DNA of 64,000 nucleotides from Providencia zhijiangensis (GCF_030315915.2 NZ_CP135990.1:1612001-1676000), one strand, 5' to 3'. Positions 15,884 through 25,840 are shown, counted from the first letter of the stretch. Numbers and translations are program-made. Notes: a model not told the origin generated them from the sequence alone.

Positions 15884-16408
15884 ATGCCAAAGACTACTGA
15901 CTCGCATTATGCAGAAAAGCATGAGCTGGAACACAGCAGTTCATCCGCTATCAAATTAGATGCGATTGATAAACATATTTTGCAGGTGCTGCAACGTGAT
16001 GGAAAAATTCAAAACGTTGAACTAGCAAAAGAGGTCGGCTTATCCCCGTCACCTTGCTTAAGGCGCGTTAAGCTGCTGGAAGATGCTGGCGTAATCAAAC
16101 GTTATGTTGCGGTGTTGGATGGTGCAAAGATTGGCGCGGGCTTATCCCTGTTCGCACGTATTTGGTTTAAAACTCAAGATGCGCAAACCATTAATCAATT
16201 TGTTGCCGATATTCAGCAAATGCCAGAAGTGGTGGAGTGCCATTTAATGGCGGGTGAGTGTGATGCGCTAATCCGTATTGTGACGGAAGATATGGCTTCC
16301 TATCGCCGTTTTCATGCCGATTATTTGACGCAAATAAGCAGTGTGCAGAGCATCAAAACGGAAGTGCCGATGGAGACAGTCAAAGTGACGTATGCACTTC
16401 CTTTATAA
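15884..16408 (+). CDS. Lrp/AsnC family transcriptional regulator
   Basis: The 174-residue protein has a short polar N-terminal extension, then the AsnC helix-turn-helix (LDAIDKHILQVLQRDGKIQN, followed by ELAKEVGLSPSPCLRRVKLLE). The C-terminal RAM ligand-binding domain includes VVECHLMAGECDALIRIV. A GAGG-type ribosome binding site precedes ATG 15884. It is probably the local regulator of the divergent LysE exporter, responding to an amino acid. Confidence 0.9.
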   Translation: MPKTTDSHYAEKHELEHSSSSAIKLDAIDKHILQVLQRDGKIQNVELAKEVGLSPSPCLRRVKLLEDAGVIKRYVAVLDGAKIGAGLSLFARIWFKTQDAQTINQFVADIQQMPEVVECHLMAGECDALIRIVTEDMASYRRFHADYLTQISSVQSIKTEVPMETVKVTYALPL

Positions 16409-16449
16409 GTTTTATAAGCTTATGAAATCCACTTATTTACCCTTCTAGA

Positions 16450-16484
16450 CTGCTCAATAATCATAATGGATATTATTGAGCAGC
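16450..16484. terminator. 12-bp hairpin between AsnC gene and convergent gene
   Basis: CTGCTCAATAAT (16450-16461) pairs perfectly with ATTATTGAGCAG (16472-16483). There is no long T-run on either side, so termination strength is uncertain. Confidence 0.45.
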
Positions 16485-16536
16485 TTGCCAATTTGTATTG
16501 ACTACTTATTCATGAGTGGATATAGCGCCAGAGATA

Positions 16537-16995
16537 TTATTCTGGACGCTCAGGGATTTCAGCAAGGTGCTCATAAATATTGTCAACAACGGTATTTGGC
16601 ACACAGACAATCTTTGTCAGTTTCTTATCTTTGTTATAAACCTCAACCCCTGATTCTATTTTAGAGCCTGAATGAGTTGTAAAAATGGTATAGGTATAAG
16701 TGCCGTTTTTAAAATCGATTTCTTGGGAAGCTGCATAACCAGTATCTGTATCCGCATAGCGGGTTTGGAAAAAGCCCTGCGTAAGTTGTTTAGGACTACG
16801 GGTAATTTCAATATCAGGCTGTTGATTTAATTTTCCAAACTGGTACTGATACTGACCATTAATCAACGTCACTTTGACCTGACGGTCATTTTTGTTAACG
16901 CATTGAAATACAGTCACTGTGTGTGAATCAGCCAGTGCTGGAACAGACATGAGTACAGGTAATGCTAGAGCGAGTAGTGTACGGCGAAGTTTCAT
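16537..16995 (-). CDS. periplasmic protein of unknown function
   Basis: The 152-residue product starts MKLRRTLLALALPVLMSVPALA, a clear signal peptide with cleavage expected before DSHTVTV. The mature part is beta-rich and contains two cysteines (VFQCVNK and KIVCVPN), which may form a disulfide. I do not recognise a family and see no catalytic motif. It is monocistronic, between the AsnC regulator and an acyltransferase gene transcribed the other way. Confidence 0.7.
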   Translation of the reverse strand: MKLRRTLLALALPVLMSVPALADSHTVTVFQCVNKNDRQVKVTLINGQYQYQFGKLNQQPDIEITRSPKQLTQGFFQTRYADTDTGYAASQEIDFKNGTYTYTIFTTHSGSKIESGVEVYNKDKKLTKIVCVPNTVVDNIYEHLAEIPERPE

Positions 16996-17290
16996 GGGAT
17001 CCCTACCAATAAAAGAGTTATCAATATTTATGTTATCGGCATCATATTCAGATGCTCAAGAGAGAGTTTAGCATTTAAAATTAAGCTAAATGTATTGATG
17101 CCTCAAAAGCAGATTATTCCACACGGTAAGTTATCAATATTAGACAAAAGGCACGAATGTGGCAGGTAAGTGGAAAATTCTCTAAGACTTTTGGCAAGGA
17201 TTAGATTATTACTATGACGTTTGTTAAATTAAGGGGAGTCATTTTAAAGTACACGAATGCTAATCGAATAATGATAAAATAGGGTAGAAT

Positions 17291-18283
17291 ATGTGTAATG
17301 GAACTCTCGCTATGCAGGTAAGAAATCGTCATTTACCGAATTGGCAAACATTAAAATTAATATTGAGTTCTTTGATTGTCTTTAATTTTTATTTAAATGT
17401 TAATCCAATCGTGAAATCCGATTATTCAATATTGATTGAAGTCTTTGATTGGGTATTAATCCCGATGTTTGTTTTTATCGCTGCATATTTAAGTAAAGGG
17501 ATTTTATGGCAAGGTTGGCGAGCCCATTTAATCCCACCTTTAATTATCTATTTCACATTTCAAACGATAGATGCGATCCCGCTTTATTTTACAAATCGAT
17601 TAACTATCGAAGAATATTTACTGTTTCCTCAAAATGGTGTTTGGTTTTTCTTAGCGGTACCGATATGGCAAGCCGTTTTTTTATTACTGCCCTCATTTAT
17701 AAAGAATAATGTCGGGGGAGTGAATGTCACCTTGCTGTTATCCATCATTATTGCGTTTTTCTCCAAGATATACTTATCGGATCTTACTGGTTTCTCGGCG
17801 ATTCTTCAGTATTTCCCATTTTTTGTTATGGCGTACTTTTGTGATGATAAAAAAATAATTTGGCTCAGGAAAAATGTATTTTTTATCGTATCCGCAGTAA
17901 TCGCCTTGGTTGCGATTTATATTTATACCTCAGTAGATATTGAATCTGAGCTAATAAAAACTTTAGGGGGAAACCAACTTGCTTATCATTTCTTTGAGCA
18001 TGTTTTTGCATTTCTAATGGGCGTGTTAATTTCTATTGCGGTGATTTGTATTGCATTATCGACTGAGCGATTTGTGAAAATAGCCAATAACGCATTAGGG
18101 GTATATTTAATTCATCCGATCATCTGTTTCTTACTATTGACTGGGTTAAATTCATTCCACATCGAAGCGGGTTTACCGCTTTTAATTTTGCTCACTCTCT
18201 TTACCATTATGTTAGCGTTAATTCTTGCCAAAAATTCGACCATTCATTGGTTTTTAAACCCTGAATTAAAGCCGAAAAAATAA
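17291..18283 (+). CDS. membrane acyltransferase-3-like protein
   Basis: The 330-residue protein has about ten hydrophobic segments spread along its length. The organisation, with a late GVYLIHPIICFLLL helix, resembles the acyltransferase-3 (OafA/WecH) family, which transfers acetyl or other acyl groups to sugars or peptides at the inner membrane. The family's early conserved histidine is not clearly visible, so activity is uncertain. A moderate AGGG lies upstream of ATG 17291. No partner gene is adjacent, and the sequence is notably A+T-rich. Confidence 0.65.
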   Translation: MCNGTLAMQVRNRHLPNWQTLKLILSSLIVFNFYLNVNPIVKSDYSILIEVFDWVLIPMFVFIAAYLSKGILWQGWRAHLIPPLIIYFTFQTIDAIPLYFTNRLTIEEYLLFPQNGVWFFLAVPIWQAVFLLLPSFIKNNVGGVNVTLLLSIIIAFFSKIYLSDLTGFSAILQYFPFFVMAYFCDDKKIIWLRKNVFFIVSAVIALVAIYIYTSVDIESELIKTLGGNQLAYHFFEHVFAFLMGVLISIAVICIALSTERFVKIANNALGVYLIHPIICFLLLTGLNSFHIEAGLPLLILLTLFTIMLALILAKNSTIHWFLNPELKPKK

Positions 18284-18373
18284 TAGAGGATAGTAAGATT
18301 AGGAACGGAAGGGGTCTATAAAATAAGGCTTACCGAACAATCTCGGTAAGCCTTTATTTAAGATCAAAATGGC

Positions 18374-19609
18374 TTATTTACGCAGGGCCTTAACTTGCTC
18401 AGGGGTAACATCACCAGTTTGCCCACCCCATTGAACGCGCAGGAAGTTGACCAAATCGGCAATTTGCTGGTCGTTAAGCTTGTCGGCGAAACCTGGCATG
18501 CTTTGCATGTTTTGGTTATTTGGGAACGCTTGCTCCGGCAAACCATCTAATACGGCATTAATGAGATTGGTGCTGTCCACATCACGCAGGGTCGAATTAC
18601 CTTTCATCGCCACTGCCACATTAGGTTTACCGCTGCCATCATAGGAGTGGCAACCTGAGCAACTTTCCAGATAAACCTGTTTACCTGCTGCGTTACCATC
18701 ACCCATCTTGAGCGGTAATGTAGCTGGTGGATTATCACCCATTAGGTAGGTCGCAATGGCCTTATTATCTTCCGGGGTTAAATGTTGCGTGCTGAGGTAA
18801 ATAACCGGATGCATATCGCTGTAGGCTGAACCTTGCGGCGCTAATCCTGTCATGAAGAACTGCTGGAGATCCTCTTTTGTCCAGCCACGAGCAGCGAGGG
18901 CGTCAGGGGTAATGTCAGGAGCAGTGAAACGGCCTAATGCGCCGCCTTTCATATACTTATCTAGCTCCATTTCGCCGAGTGCGCCTCTTGGAGTGTGGCA
19001 TTCAGAGCAGTGTTCAAGCACATTGACTAAATACTTTCCGCGTTCCCATTCTGGAGAACTGCCTTGGGAGCTATTCGGCAAAGGTTTATCATTGAAAAAT
19101 AATAGGTTCCAGCCAATCATCGCCATGCGTTGGTTTAATGGGAAAGGCAGTGAGTTTTCTGGTGGTGCGACATCAACTGCCGGGCGACTCATTAAATAGC
19201 TGTAGATAGCGTCAGAATCACTGCGAGTTATCCCTTTATAGGAGGTATATGGCATCGCAGGGTAGAGGTTTTTGCTTGGTGGCGAAACACCCTCAGTTAA
19301 TGCTTTATGGAACTCTTCTTTTGTCCAACGGCCAATCCCATAGTCAGCAGAAGGCGTTAAGTTACTACTATAAATAGTGCCAAAAGGCGTATCGAGAGGA
19401 AAACCGCCCGCTAAAGGCGCGCCGTTTGCGCTGGTGTGACATGCTGCACAGTCACCGGCAAGCGTTAAGTAACGACCACGCTCAATTTCCTCGGCACTCG
19501 CGGTGACTTTTTGTACAGGGCCGTCTGGTTTACGACTCTCATACCAATACAGAATCGCCCAGACGACGATAGCTATCGCTATCAACCATAAAATAATACG
19601 TTTGATCAT
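18374..19609 (-). CDS. triheme cytochrome c subunit of a periplasmic molybdenum hydroxylase
   Basis: The 411-residue protein has an N-terminal membrane anchor (about residues 5-21) and three haem-binding CxxCH motifs at 54-58, 201-205 and 317-321, the layout of alcohol/gluconate dehydrogenase cytochrome c subunits. It should pass electrons from the hydroxylase to the respiratory chain at the periplasmic face. Its ATG overlaps the stop codon of the 2Fe-2S subunit (19606-19609), so the three subunits form one coupled operon. Confidence 0.92.
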   Translation of the reverse strand: MIKRIILWLIAIAIVVWAILYWYESRKPDGPVQKVTASAEEIERGRYLTLAGDCAACHTSANGAPLAGGFPLDTPFGTIYSSNLTPSADYGIGRWTKEEFHKALTEGVSPPSKNLYPAMPYTSYKGITRSDSDAIYSYLMSRPAVDVAPPENSLPFPLNQRMAMIGWNLLFFNDKPLPNSSQGSSPEWERGKYLVNVLEHCSECHTPRGALGEMELDKYMKGGALGRFTAPDITPDALAARGWTKEDLQQFFMTGLAPQGSAYSDMHPVIYLSTQHLTPEDNKAIATYLMGDNPPATLPLKMGDGNAAGKQVYLESCSGCHSYDGSGKPNVAVAMKGNSTLRDVDSTNLINAVLDGLPEQAFPNNQNMQSMPGFADKLNDQQIADLVNFLRVQWGGQTGDVTPEQVKALRK

Positions 19610-20157
19610 TTTATCGTCTCCTTGATTAGTCCCGGAGTACTCATCACCACATCACGCACTGCTTCATAATAACGAACATAACCCGTACAGCGGCAAATGT
19701 GATTATTTAAAGCCGTTTTGATGTCTTCTTCTAGCTCTTCCTCGGCAATCGGGTTGCGTTGCAATTCTTCAACGAAAATTGTCGCCGCATTGACAAAGCC
19801 TGGGGTGCAGTAACCACATTGGAAACTAAAGTGATCGATAAACGCTTCTTGTACAGGGGATAATTTAACGTCACCATTTTCTTCTTTGGTGGCAGCCCCT
19901 TCGATGGTACGAATGCTTTTGTTGTTGAAAAAGTGTGCGCCTGTAATGCAGGTACGAACTTCTTCGCTGGTGCCTGATGGGTTATCCAAAATCACCACAC
20001 AAGCGTGGCAAATACCTTGACCGCAGCCAAGTCGTGAACCCGTAAGGTCAACATACTCATGAAGAAAATCAATCATCATGAGACCTTCAGGAACATCCAT
20101 CGGTCCATATTGTTGACCGTTAATGTTGATGGTGAGTGGTAGAAAATTTAGGCTCAT
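19606..20157 (-). CDS. (2Fe-2S) subunit of molybdenum hydroxylase
   Basis: The 183-residue protein has a ferredoxin-like domain with the cluster motif CGQGICHAC (Cys45, 50, 53) and a distal cysteine in VRTCITG. A second all-helical cluster domain has CGYCTPGFV and CRCTGYVRY. This two-cluster small subunit is typical of isoquinoline 1-oxidoreductase and aldehyde dehydrogenase types. It overlaps both neighbours by four bases. No Tat signal is present, so it probably travels folded with the large subunit. Confidence 0.93.
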   Translation of the reverse strand: MSLNFLPLTININGQQYGPMDVPEGLMMIDFLHEYVDLTGSRLGCGQGICHACVVILDNPSGTSEEVRTCITGAHFFNNKSIRTIEGAATKEENGDVKLSPVQEAFIDHFSFQCGYCTPGFVNAATIFVEELQRNPIAEEELEEDIKTALNNHICRCTGYVRYYEAVRDVVMSTPGLIKETIK

Positions 20158-22949
20158 GATAATACCTCTAGAATATCGTTAGGGCGAACAGGCAGACTCA
20201 AGAAATGATGCCCCGTTGCATCAGCAATCGCATTGACGATGGAAGAAACGACAGGGATCATAACAACTTCAGCGACCCCTTTTGGTGGGTCGGTATCGGA
20301 TAACCCCGGCAGGATTTCGCTAGTTTGTTTCCAAACCGCAACATCATTTGCGAGGGGTAAGTGGTAACGGTTAAAGTTCCACGTTCCATTTCCGGGTCCA
20401 TCTTCATAGAGAGGTAAATATTCATGGAGCGCATGACCAATGCCCATCGCTAATCCACCTTGGATTTGCCCTGAAACCAGTTGAGGAACAATTAAGTTTC
20501 CGCATTCAACCACAGTGTGGTGGTCGAGCAATTCGACATGACCGGTGGCTTTATCAATAGCAAGTTCAGATAAGGTAGCGACGGCGCTGTAATAGGTAAC
20601 GCCAGCATTGTTTCTTTGAGTATCAGGGTAATACGCTTTTTGACGATGCCACACTTGATAATCTTTATTCGCAAAACGTAGGGAAAGACCATCAACAGGA
20701 AGGCGGCGGGTTTCATCATTAATTTTGAAATCAGCTTCAGCCCATTCCCAGCGGTTAAAGACATGGCAAACTGCGCCAGTTAAACCGCCCATCTCAAATG
20801 TACGGTCGATTAAGCGTTGTAGGCTCAGCACTTCTAGTCCATCAGCGGTGAGACCATTGGCAACCCAACGGGCATCTTCACGACGAACCACGAGTGGCGC
20901 TGCTTGTCCACCACCAATGCCTTCTTGCCAAATTGACATTGCCGCAGGCCACAGACCATATTCAAAGACTAATCGAGCGGCTTCTTCCGTACTGTGGGTG
21001 AAATAATAAGCGGAGTTACTGGCACTGGCTGGAGAGCAGTAATTTGGTGTCCAGAGCGGGTTAGTGGCGAGGCGCTCTTGTTCATCTTGCGCCATCGCAA
21101 ATGGGTTTCCTGTCGAAATCATCGGCAGAACTGACCAATCTACAACTGAAAAATGAGCTTCTTCCGCAGGCTTACCTAACCACTTGGCACAAACTACGGC
21201 TTGGGATGTGGACATCCCCGTACCAATCTCTGCACCACTATGATAAATGGCTATTTTTCCTTCAGGCGTGAGTTCAACGCGCGCAAAGGAGGATTCAGCA
21301 CCTGTACCGAAGTCTTTTTGAACGCAAGAAATGCCGGTACCAAATAGTTTGCCTGCATTTTTAGCTTCAAAGTCGGCTTTACGTTTCGCTCTTTCTTTCC
21401 ACATTGGATGCTCAGCGCAACGGCTTAGCACTTCATCTGCGCGAATTGCACCACCGGGGATCGCCCCTTGGGTATTCTTCATTCCTGACTTGATGATGTT
21501 ATTCAGGCGAAACTCAATAGGGTCGGCCTTGAGTAATTTTGCGGCTTCTTCCATGATCATGTCAGTGGCAGCCATAGCCTGTAACGTACCATAACCACGG
21601 GCAGATCCCGCATCAACCGCACGAGAAGCGATACCCACCGCAGATAAATCACTGCGAGGAATATAGTAGATGGCTTGGGCGCCGGTGGCCGCAACCATTA
21701 CAACGGAAGGCGTAAAGTTACATCGACCGCCGCCATCCCCAATAAATGAGGCGGAAAGTGCTTCAATTTTATGGGTTTTCTTATTGACAGCGAGGGTGTA
21801 ATCCATGTCAAACGCATGGCGTTTGATGGTGGATTGGAACTGTTCATAACGGTCATTGGCTAGGCGGATCGGAACGCCATCACCGTATAGGGTTGCCATC
21901 GCACCATAATAAGGGAATGGGGTGTGATCTTTCGAGCCATAACCCACCGTAAAGCATGGATGTAAGAATATTTGCTTTATCGGGAATTTGGATTTTGCGA
22001 GCATTTCAGGCAGTGATGCGGCCACTTCTTGCGGAGACTGGGTTGGGATCACTAAATGAAAAGATTGTGTTTTTGCATCGTACCAGCCATTGGCGTTATC
22101 AGGTTCGAGCGCAGAGGTATCAATTGATTGCGAGAAGTATTTACGCTTGATAACTAGCCAATCTTCCGGCGGATTTTCTAACTGTTTGGCGAGTTCATCC
22201 GCATAATACATGCCTTCTTGATCTAGCTTTCCACCTTCACGACCTTCAGGCCAGATAGGGAGATGCTTTTTCATACCAATCGGGGAGATAGGCATATCTT
22301 TCATGCTGGAATATGTATCAGGCGAGAATGGTGTTTCTCCGCCGATACGAACCCCACGATAAGTTCCCCAAGGATCTCGCTGTAATGGTCCCGTGTAAGC
22401 ACCATATTGGATGACATCATCGTGGAATTTGAGTGTCTCTTTAGCGAAGTTAAATTTGGCAAAATCATGATAAATCAGTAACGCGACGGCTTGCCCTAAG
22501 TAAGCAGGGGTTTTTCCTGTCGGTAATAGTAAATCTTCACCATAGAACTCCGGGAAGGCGACGCCATCTTTTTCTAAATCACTGGCGGTAACAATACGGT
22601 CAGGCATTAAGCCATCATTAAGTCGTTCGAGATTAAAACCTTCGTAGATTTTATCGGCTTGGGTGACACGTAGAAGAAAGGCATGCCCTTGTTGTTTGGG
22701 CCAGTGAGGGATATCGCGGGCTCGAATATCTCTTGCAAAGACTTTTTCACCTTGCACTTTGGCATAGCCATCAATTCGGAATTTGATTTTTTTATCGACA
22801 GGGTTCCAGTCGGGAGCCTGAAGAATTTTTTCCTCGAATAGCACATCAAAAGCTCGGCTATACAAAGGGGCGATATAACAAGAGATCCCCGCAACAACAG
22901 CACATTTGATAAAGTGTCTGCGGGATAGTCCGACATGGTTATTGCTCAT
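20154..22949 (-). CDS. molybdopterin-binding large subunit, xanthine dehydrogenase family, Tat-exported
   Basis: The 931-residue protein starts with a twin-arginine signal (LSRRHFIK then a hydrophobic stretch). The body follows the IorB-type large subunit, including GSARGYGTLQAMAATDM, GAEIGTGMSTSQAVVCAK and the late PPKGVAEVVMIPV that holds the expected catalytic glutamate. It should carry molybdopterin-cytosine dinucleotide and hydroxylate an aldehyde or N-heterocycle in the periplasm. There is no FAD subunit, and the cytochrome c replaces it as electron acceptor. The substrate is unknown. Confidence 0.9.
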   Translation of the reverse strand: MSNNHVGLSRRHFIKCAVVAGISCYIAPLYSRAFDVLFEEKILQAPDWNPVDKKIKFRIDGYAKVQGEKVFARDIRARDIPHWPKQQGHAFLLRVTQADKIYEGFNLERLNDGLMPDRIVTASDLEKDGVAFPEFYGEDLLLPTGKTPAYLGQAVALLIYHDFAKFNFAKETLKFHDDVIQYGAYTGPLQRDPWGTYRGVRIGGETPFSPDTYSSMKDMPISPIGMKKHLPIWPEGREGGKLDQEGMYYADELAKQLENPPEDWLVIKRKYFSQSIDTSALEPDNANGWYDAKTQSFHLVIPTQSPQEVAASLPEMLAKSKFPIKQIFLHPCFTVGYGSKDHTPFPYYGAMATLYGDGVPIRLANDRYEQFQSTIKRHAFDMDYTLAVNKKTHKIEALSASFIGDGGGRCNFTPSVVMVAATGAQAIYYIPRSDLSAVGIASRAVDAGSARGYGTLQAMAATDMIMEEAAKLLKADPIEFRLNNIIKSGMKNTQGAIPGGAIRADEVLSRCAEHPMWKERAKRKADFEAKNAGKLFGTGISCVQKDFGTGAESSFARVELTPEGKIAIYHSGAEIGTGMSTSQAVVCAKWLGKPAEEAHFSVVDWSVLPMISTGNPFAMAQDEQERLATNPLWTPNYCSPASASNSAYYFTHSTEEAARLVFEYGLWPAAMSIWQEGIGGGQAAPLVVRREDARWVANGLTADGLEVLSLQRLIDRTFEMGGLTGAVCHVFNRWEWAEADFKINDETRRLPVDGLSLRFANKDYQVWHRQKAYYPDTQRNNAGVTYYSAVATLSELAIDKATGHVELLDHHTVVECGNLIVPQLVSGQIQGGLAMGIGHALHEYLPLYEDGPGNGTWNFNRYHLPLANDVAVWKQTSEILPGLSDTDPPKGVAEVVMIPVVSSIVNAIADATGHHFLSLPVRPNDILEVLS

Positions 22950-23156
22950 AATATACCCTTACACTTATTTTCATTGCTTCAATTATTATTTTTTATTTCA
23001 TTGCTAGTTTCGTAATATAAATATTTATATATCCAATAATTTTCTATCGAAATATGAGTAGAATTGGATGGATAATAAAAATAGTGATTACCAGCATAAT
23101 CTGCATATTATTATTTATAATATAAACAATAAAATTAATTATGTATAATGTAAACC

Positions 23157-23717
23157 ATGAATATAGGTATATTAATATTAGCGGCAGGAAAAAGTGAGCG
23201 TTTTCAACGTGCTGGCGGTGAAGGAAGTAAATTAAATTATCGAATTGACCAACAAACTGTGTTCGAAAAAACGCTTGTAAATTCAATGAATAGTGAATTG
23301 CCTATTCATGTGGTCACTCGCGCTGATAATGTGGGTGTCATTAACAATTGTTTACATTTTAATATTCCATTTTCCGTATTAAATAGTCATGGACTAGGGG
23401 AATCGATTGCGTTAGGCGTAAAAAACACCTCTAATTGGAGTGGCTGGTTAATTCAGTTGGGGGATATGCCATATATTTCTCACGAAATATTTATTCGAGT
23501 TGCGAACGAATTAAAAAATTATTCATTAGTGCGACCTGTATATAAAAACATACCGGGGCATCCTGTCGGAATATCAGAAAAATATCGACAAAATTTACTT
23601 AATTTATCGGGCGATGATGGCGCAAAATCAATATTACGTCATCAATTGGTTTACGAAATGCAGATAAATGATGAGAATGTCATTAAAGATATTGATTATC
23701 TTCCAAATAAAAACTAA
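23157..23717 (+). CDS. MocA-like molybdenum cofactor cytidylyltransferase
   Basis: The 186-residue protein has the nucleotidyltransferase N-terminus ILILAAGKSERFQ and a later LGDMPYIS metal-binding block, with VGISEKYRQ and GDDGAKSIL near the end. It fits MocA/MobA-like enzymes that attach CMP to molybdopterin to make the MCD form used by xanthine-dehydrogenase-type enzymes. It is divergent from the hydroxylase operon and 25 bases upstream of the xdhC-like gene. Confidence 0.85.
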   Translation: MNIGILILAAGKSERFQRAGGEGSKLNYRIDQQTVFEKTLVNSMNSELPIHVVTRADNVGVINNCLHFNIPFSVLNSHGLGESIALGVKNTSNWSGWLIQLGDMPYISHEIFIRVANELKNYSLVRPVYKNIPGHPVGISEKYRQNLLNLSGDDGAKSILRHQLVYEMQINDENVIKDIDYLPNKN

Positions 23718-23742
23718 GAATAAAAATCAATAGGGACTGAAT

Positions 23743-24708
23743 ATGTTACGTGAAGATGTTTCCGTGATTTCTCAAGCAATTAAGTGGGCAACGGATGAGC
23801 CTGTCTGGTTATGCACTGTGCTGAATACGTATGGTTCATCGCCGCGAAGCCCTGGCTCTTTATTGGTCGCTAAAGGCGATGGGATGTATGTAGGTTCTCT
23901 TTCTGGAGGCTGTATTGAAGAGGATTTTCTGCAACGAATTCAGAAAGGCCATTATTTAAAAGATAGCCAAGTTGTTCGCTATGGTCAGGGTGGGGTGGAA
24001 GCCAAAGTCAATTTACCTTGTGAAGGGAGTTTAGATGTTCTTATCGAATATTTACCCTGTAACCCGCATTCTCATCAATACCTCTCACAGATTCAAACAG
24101 CACTGCTCGGTTATACCGCCATCATCAAAAAATTGACACTCCCCCTGCGAAGTGAAATCACGACGGTGCCAAATTCACAGCATCCCACTCACATTGAGCG
24201 CAATGGTGATGAGATCCAGTTTTATATCATGGCGCCACCCAAGCTAATCATTGCGGGTATCTCCAATGTCGGCGTTTACTGCGCTAATTTTGCGGTTACA
24301 TTAGGTTTTGAAGTGATTCTTTGTGAGCATCGCGATGACGAATTGTTACGCTTTGCTGGGCAAATTGCTGAACAAGTTGAGATTAAAAAAATATTCCCTG
24401 CCCGATTTTTAGAAGAGAATCCAAGCGCATCCAATACCGCGATTGTGTCTTTGACTCACGACCCTCGTATTGATGATTTAACATTAATGGAAGCAGTGAA
24501 CACATCTGCATTTTATATTGGCGCAATGGGCTCAACCCGAACCAGTGCTAAGCGCCGAGAGCGTTTATTAAATTCAGGGGGATTAACGCTTGAAATGATA
24601 GACCAGATCCATGCGCCTATCGGTATTCCAATTGGCAGTAAAACGCCACCAGAGATTGCGTTAGCGATTATGGCCGACATAGTGGCGCATAAGAATGGGC
24701 GGGGTTAA
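23743..24708 (+). CDS. XdhC-family maturation factor
   Basis: The 321-residue protein has the XdhC N-terminal region (TYGSSPRSPGSLLV, GSLSGGCIEEDF) and a C-terminal Rossmann region with GAMGSTRTSAKRRERL. XdhC proteins bind and sulfurate the molybdenum cofactor and deliver it to the apo-hydroxylase. Its position after the MocA-like gene supports dedicated maturation of the divergent hydroxylase. Confidence 0.9.
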   Translation: MLREDVSVISQAIKWATDEPVWLCTVLNTYGSSPRSPGSLLVAKGDGMYVGSLSGGCIEEDFLQRIQKGHYLKDSQVVRYGQGGVEAKVNLPCEGSLDVLIEYLPCNPHSHQYLSQIQTALLGYTAIIKKLTLPLRSEITTVPNSQHPTHIERNGDEIQFYIMAPPKLIIAGISNVGVYCANFAVTLGFEVILCEHRDDELLRFAGQIAEQVEIKKIFPARFLEENPSASNTAIVSLTHDPRIDDLTLMEAVNTSAFYIGAMGSTRTSAKRRERLLNSGGLTLEMIDQIHAPIGIPIGSKTPPEIALAIMADIVAHKNGRG

Positions 24709-24845
24709 TACAGTAGGGAATAGATGAACCCTATTATATTGATATCATCATTTGAGCGGGAAATTTAGGATAAGACTCGTTCATCGATTCTGATAGATAG
24801 ACTATTCTAGGTATTCGCTAAAATCGATCCTACAGGGAGGTTACA

Positions 24846-25232
24846 ATGTGGTATATCCATCCAACTCGGGCTCAATACACATTACTGTCACAGTACCTTT
24901 CTCCTCTAGAAGCAAGAATAGACGCGGGTTTGCTCAACTCTGAAGGAATTGATTCTCTATTATTAGACGAAAACATGGTCTGGAATAACCAAATGTATGC
25001 CCAAGCTATTGGTGGCGTTAAATTATTGGTACCAAAATGCGAGTTAGAGAATGCATTAAATGTCTTGGATAAACTGTACCAAGGTAAATTTGCGATCACA
25101 GATGAAGGTGAGGATGGAGAAGCTAAACCTAAAATCACGCAAAAAAATGGTGTTACCGACTATATGAATATGTTGCTGGTTTTTTTGCTTTTTTTTGTTA
25201 CTGGGTTGGCATTACCAATTTCAAAGAGATGA
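24846..25232 (+). CDS. DUF2007-type small protein with C-terminal membrane helix
   Basis: The 128-residue protein has a strong ribosome binding site (AGGGAGG). Its N-terminal half (SPLEARIDAGLLNSEGIDSLLLDE, then GGVKLLVPKCELENALNVL) resembles the DUF2007 putative signal-transducing fold. It ends in a single hydrophobic helix (MLLVFLLFFVTGLAL). The function is unknown. It is followed after 50 bases by another small membrane-protein gene, and the two may be co-transcribed. Confidence 0.7.
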   Translation: MWYIHPTRAQYTLLSQYLSPLEARIDAGLLNSEGIDSLLLDENMVWNNQMYAQAIGGVKLLVPKCELENALNVLDKLYQGKFAITDEGEDGEAKPKITQKNGVTDYMNMLLVFLLFFVTGLALPISKR

Positions 25233-25282
25233 GAGCAAAAACTAAGAAAATCAATATTTTTTAACATGTGAAAGGATTTACC

Positions 25283-25753
25283 ATGCAATCAAAACTAATT
25301 TATCAATGGAAATATAAAAGACGAGCAAGACTATCTTTCCTAGGCGCGGAAATTTTTTGGATAATCGTTCTGAGTATCATTCAGGTATTAGTCTATCAAT
25401 GGTATTTGGATTCACATCCCGAAGATGCTGAATTAGTGTTTAAAAGTAACTTTTATTACCAATTTTCTTTTAGCTTGTTTGGACTAATGGAATTAGTATC
25501 AGCGGCTGTTCAACTATATATTTTCTCACTTATTCTTACGCAACGAATTCGGGATATTGGCATTAAATATCCATTGGTCATTGCTCTTGCCTTTACGTGT
25601 TCATCATTGTTTATCACGCCACTAACGTTTATCAATCAGTCTAGTTTCTTGATGATTTTTATGGCTATTCAACTCATTTTTTCGTTGATTGTTTTATTTA
25701 CGCCATCTGCGCGAGAAACAAAAACGAGTGTGAAGAATGATGTAATGAATTGA
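25283..25753 (+). CDS. four-helix membrane protein of unknown function
   Basis: Starting at ATG 25283 (AAAGGA upstream) gives 156 residues; a GTG at 25268 is also in frame. Four hydrophobic segments are visible, with a short basic N-terminus (KYKRRARLSF) and a basic loop after helix two (LTQRIRDIGIKYP). The layout is similar to DUF805-type inner-membrane proteins, but the match is not firm. It is probably co-transcribed with the preceding DUF2007 gene. Confidence 0.6.
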   Translation: MQSKLIYQWKYKRRARLSFLGAEIFWIIVLSIIQVLVYQWYLDSHPEDAELVFKSNFYYQFSFSLFGLMELVSAAVQLYIFSLILTQRIRDIGIKYPLVIALAFTCSSLFITPLTFINQSSFLMIFMAIQLIFSLIVLFTPSARETKTSVKNDVMN

Positions 25754-25797
25754 GCAATATAGTGGTTATTTGAAGTGAAGAATTGTGAGCTTAAATT

Positions 25798-25840
25798 AAA
25801 AAAGCAGCTTAAAACCAAATCAGTTTTATGCTGCTTTTCT
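25798..25840. terminator. bidirectional terminator before ychF end
   Basis: AAAAAAGCAGC (25798-25808) and GCTGCTTTT (25830-25838) pair, with an inner AAAAC/GTTTT stem (25811-25815 and 25823-25827). T-runs occur on both strands. Confidence 0.75.

Noticed and set aside
20725-21006. Plus-strand ORFs within the molybdenum hydroxylase large subunit
   Set aside because: They are antisense shadows of a clear coding frame, with Arg/Ser/Pro-rich composition and no start signals.
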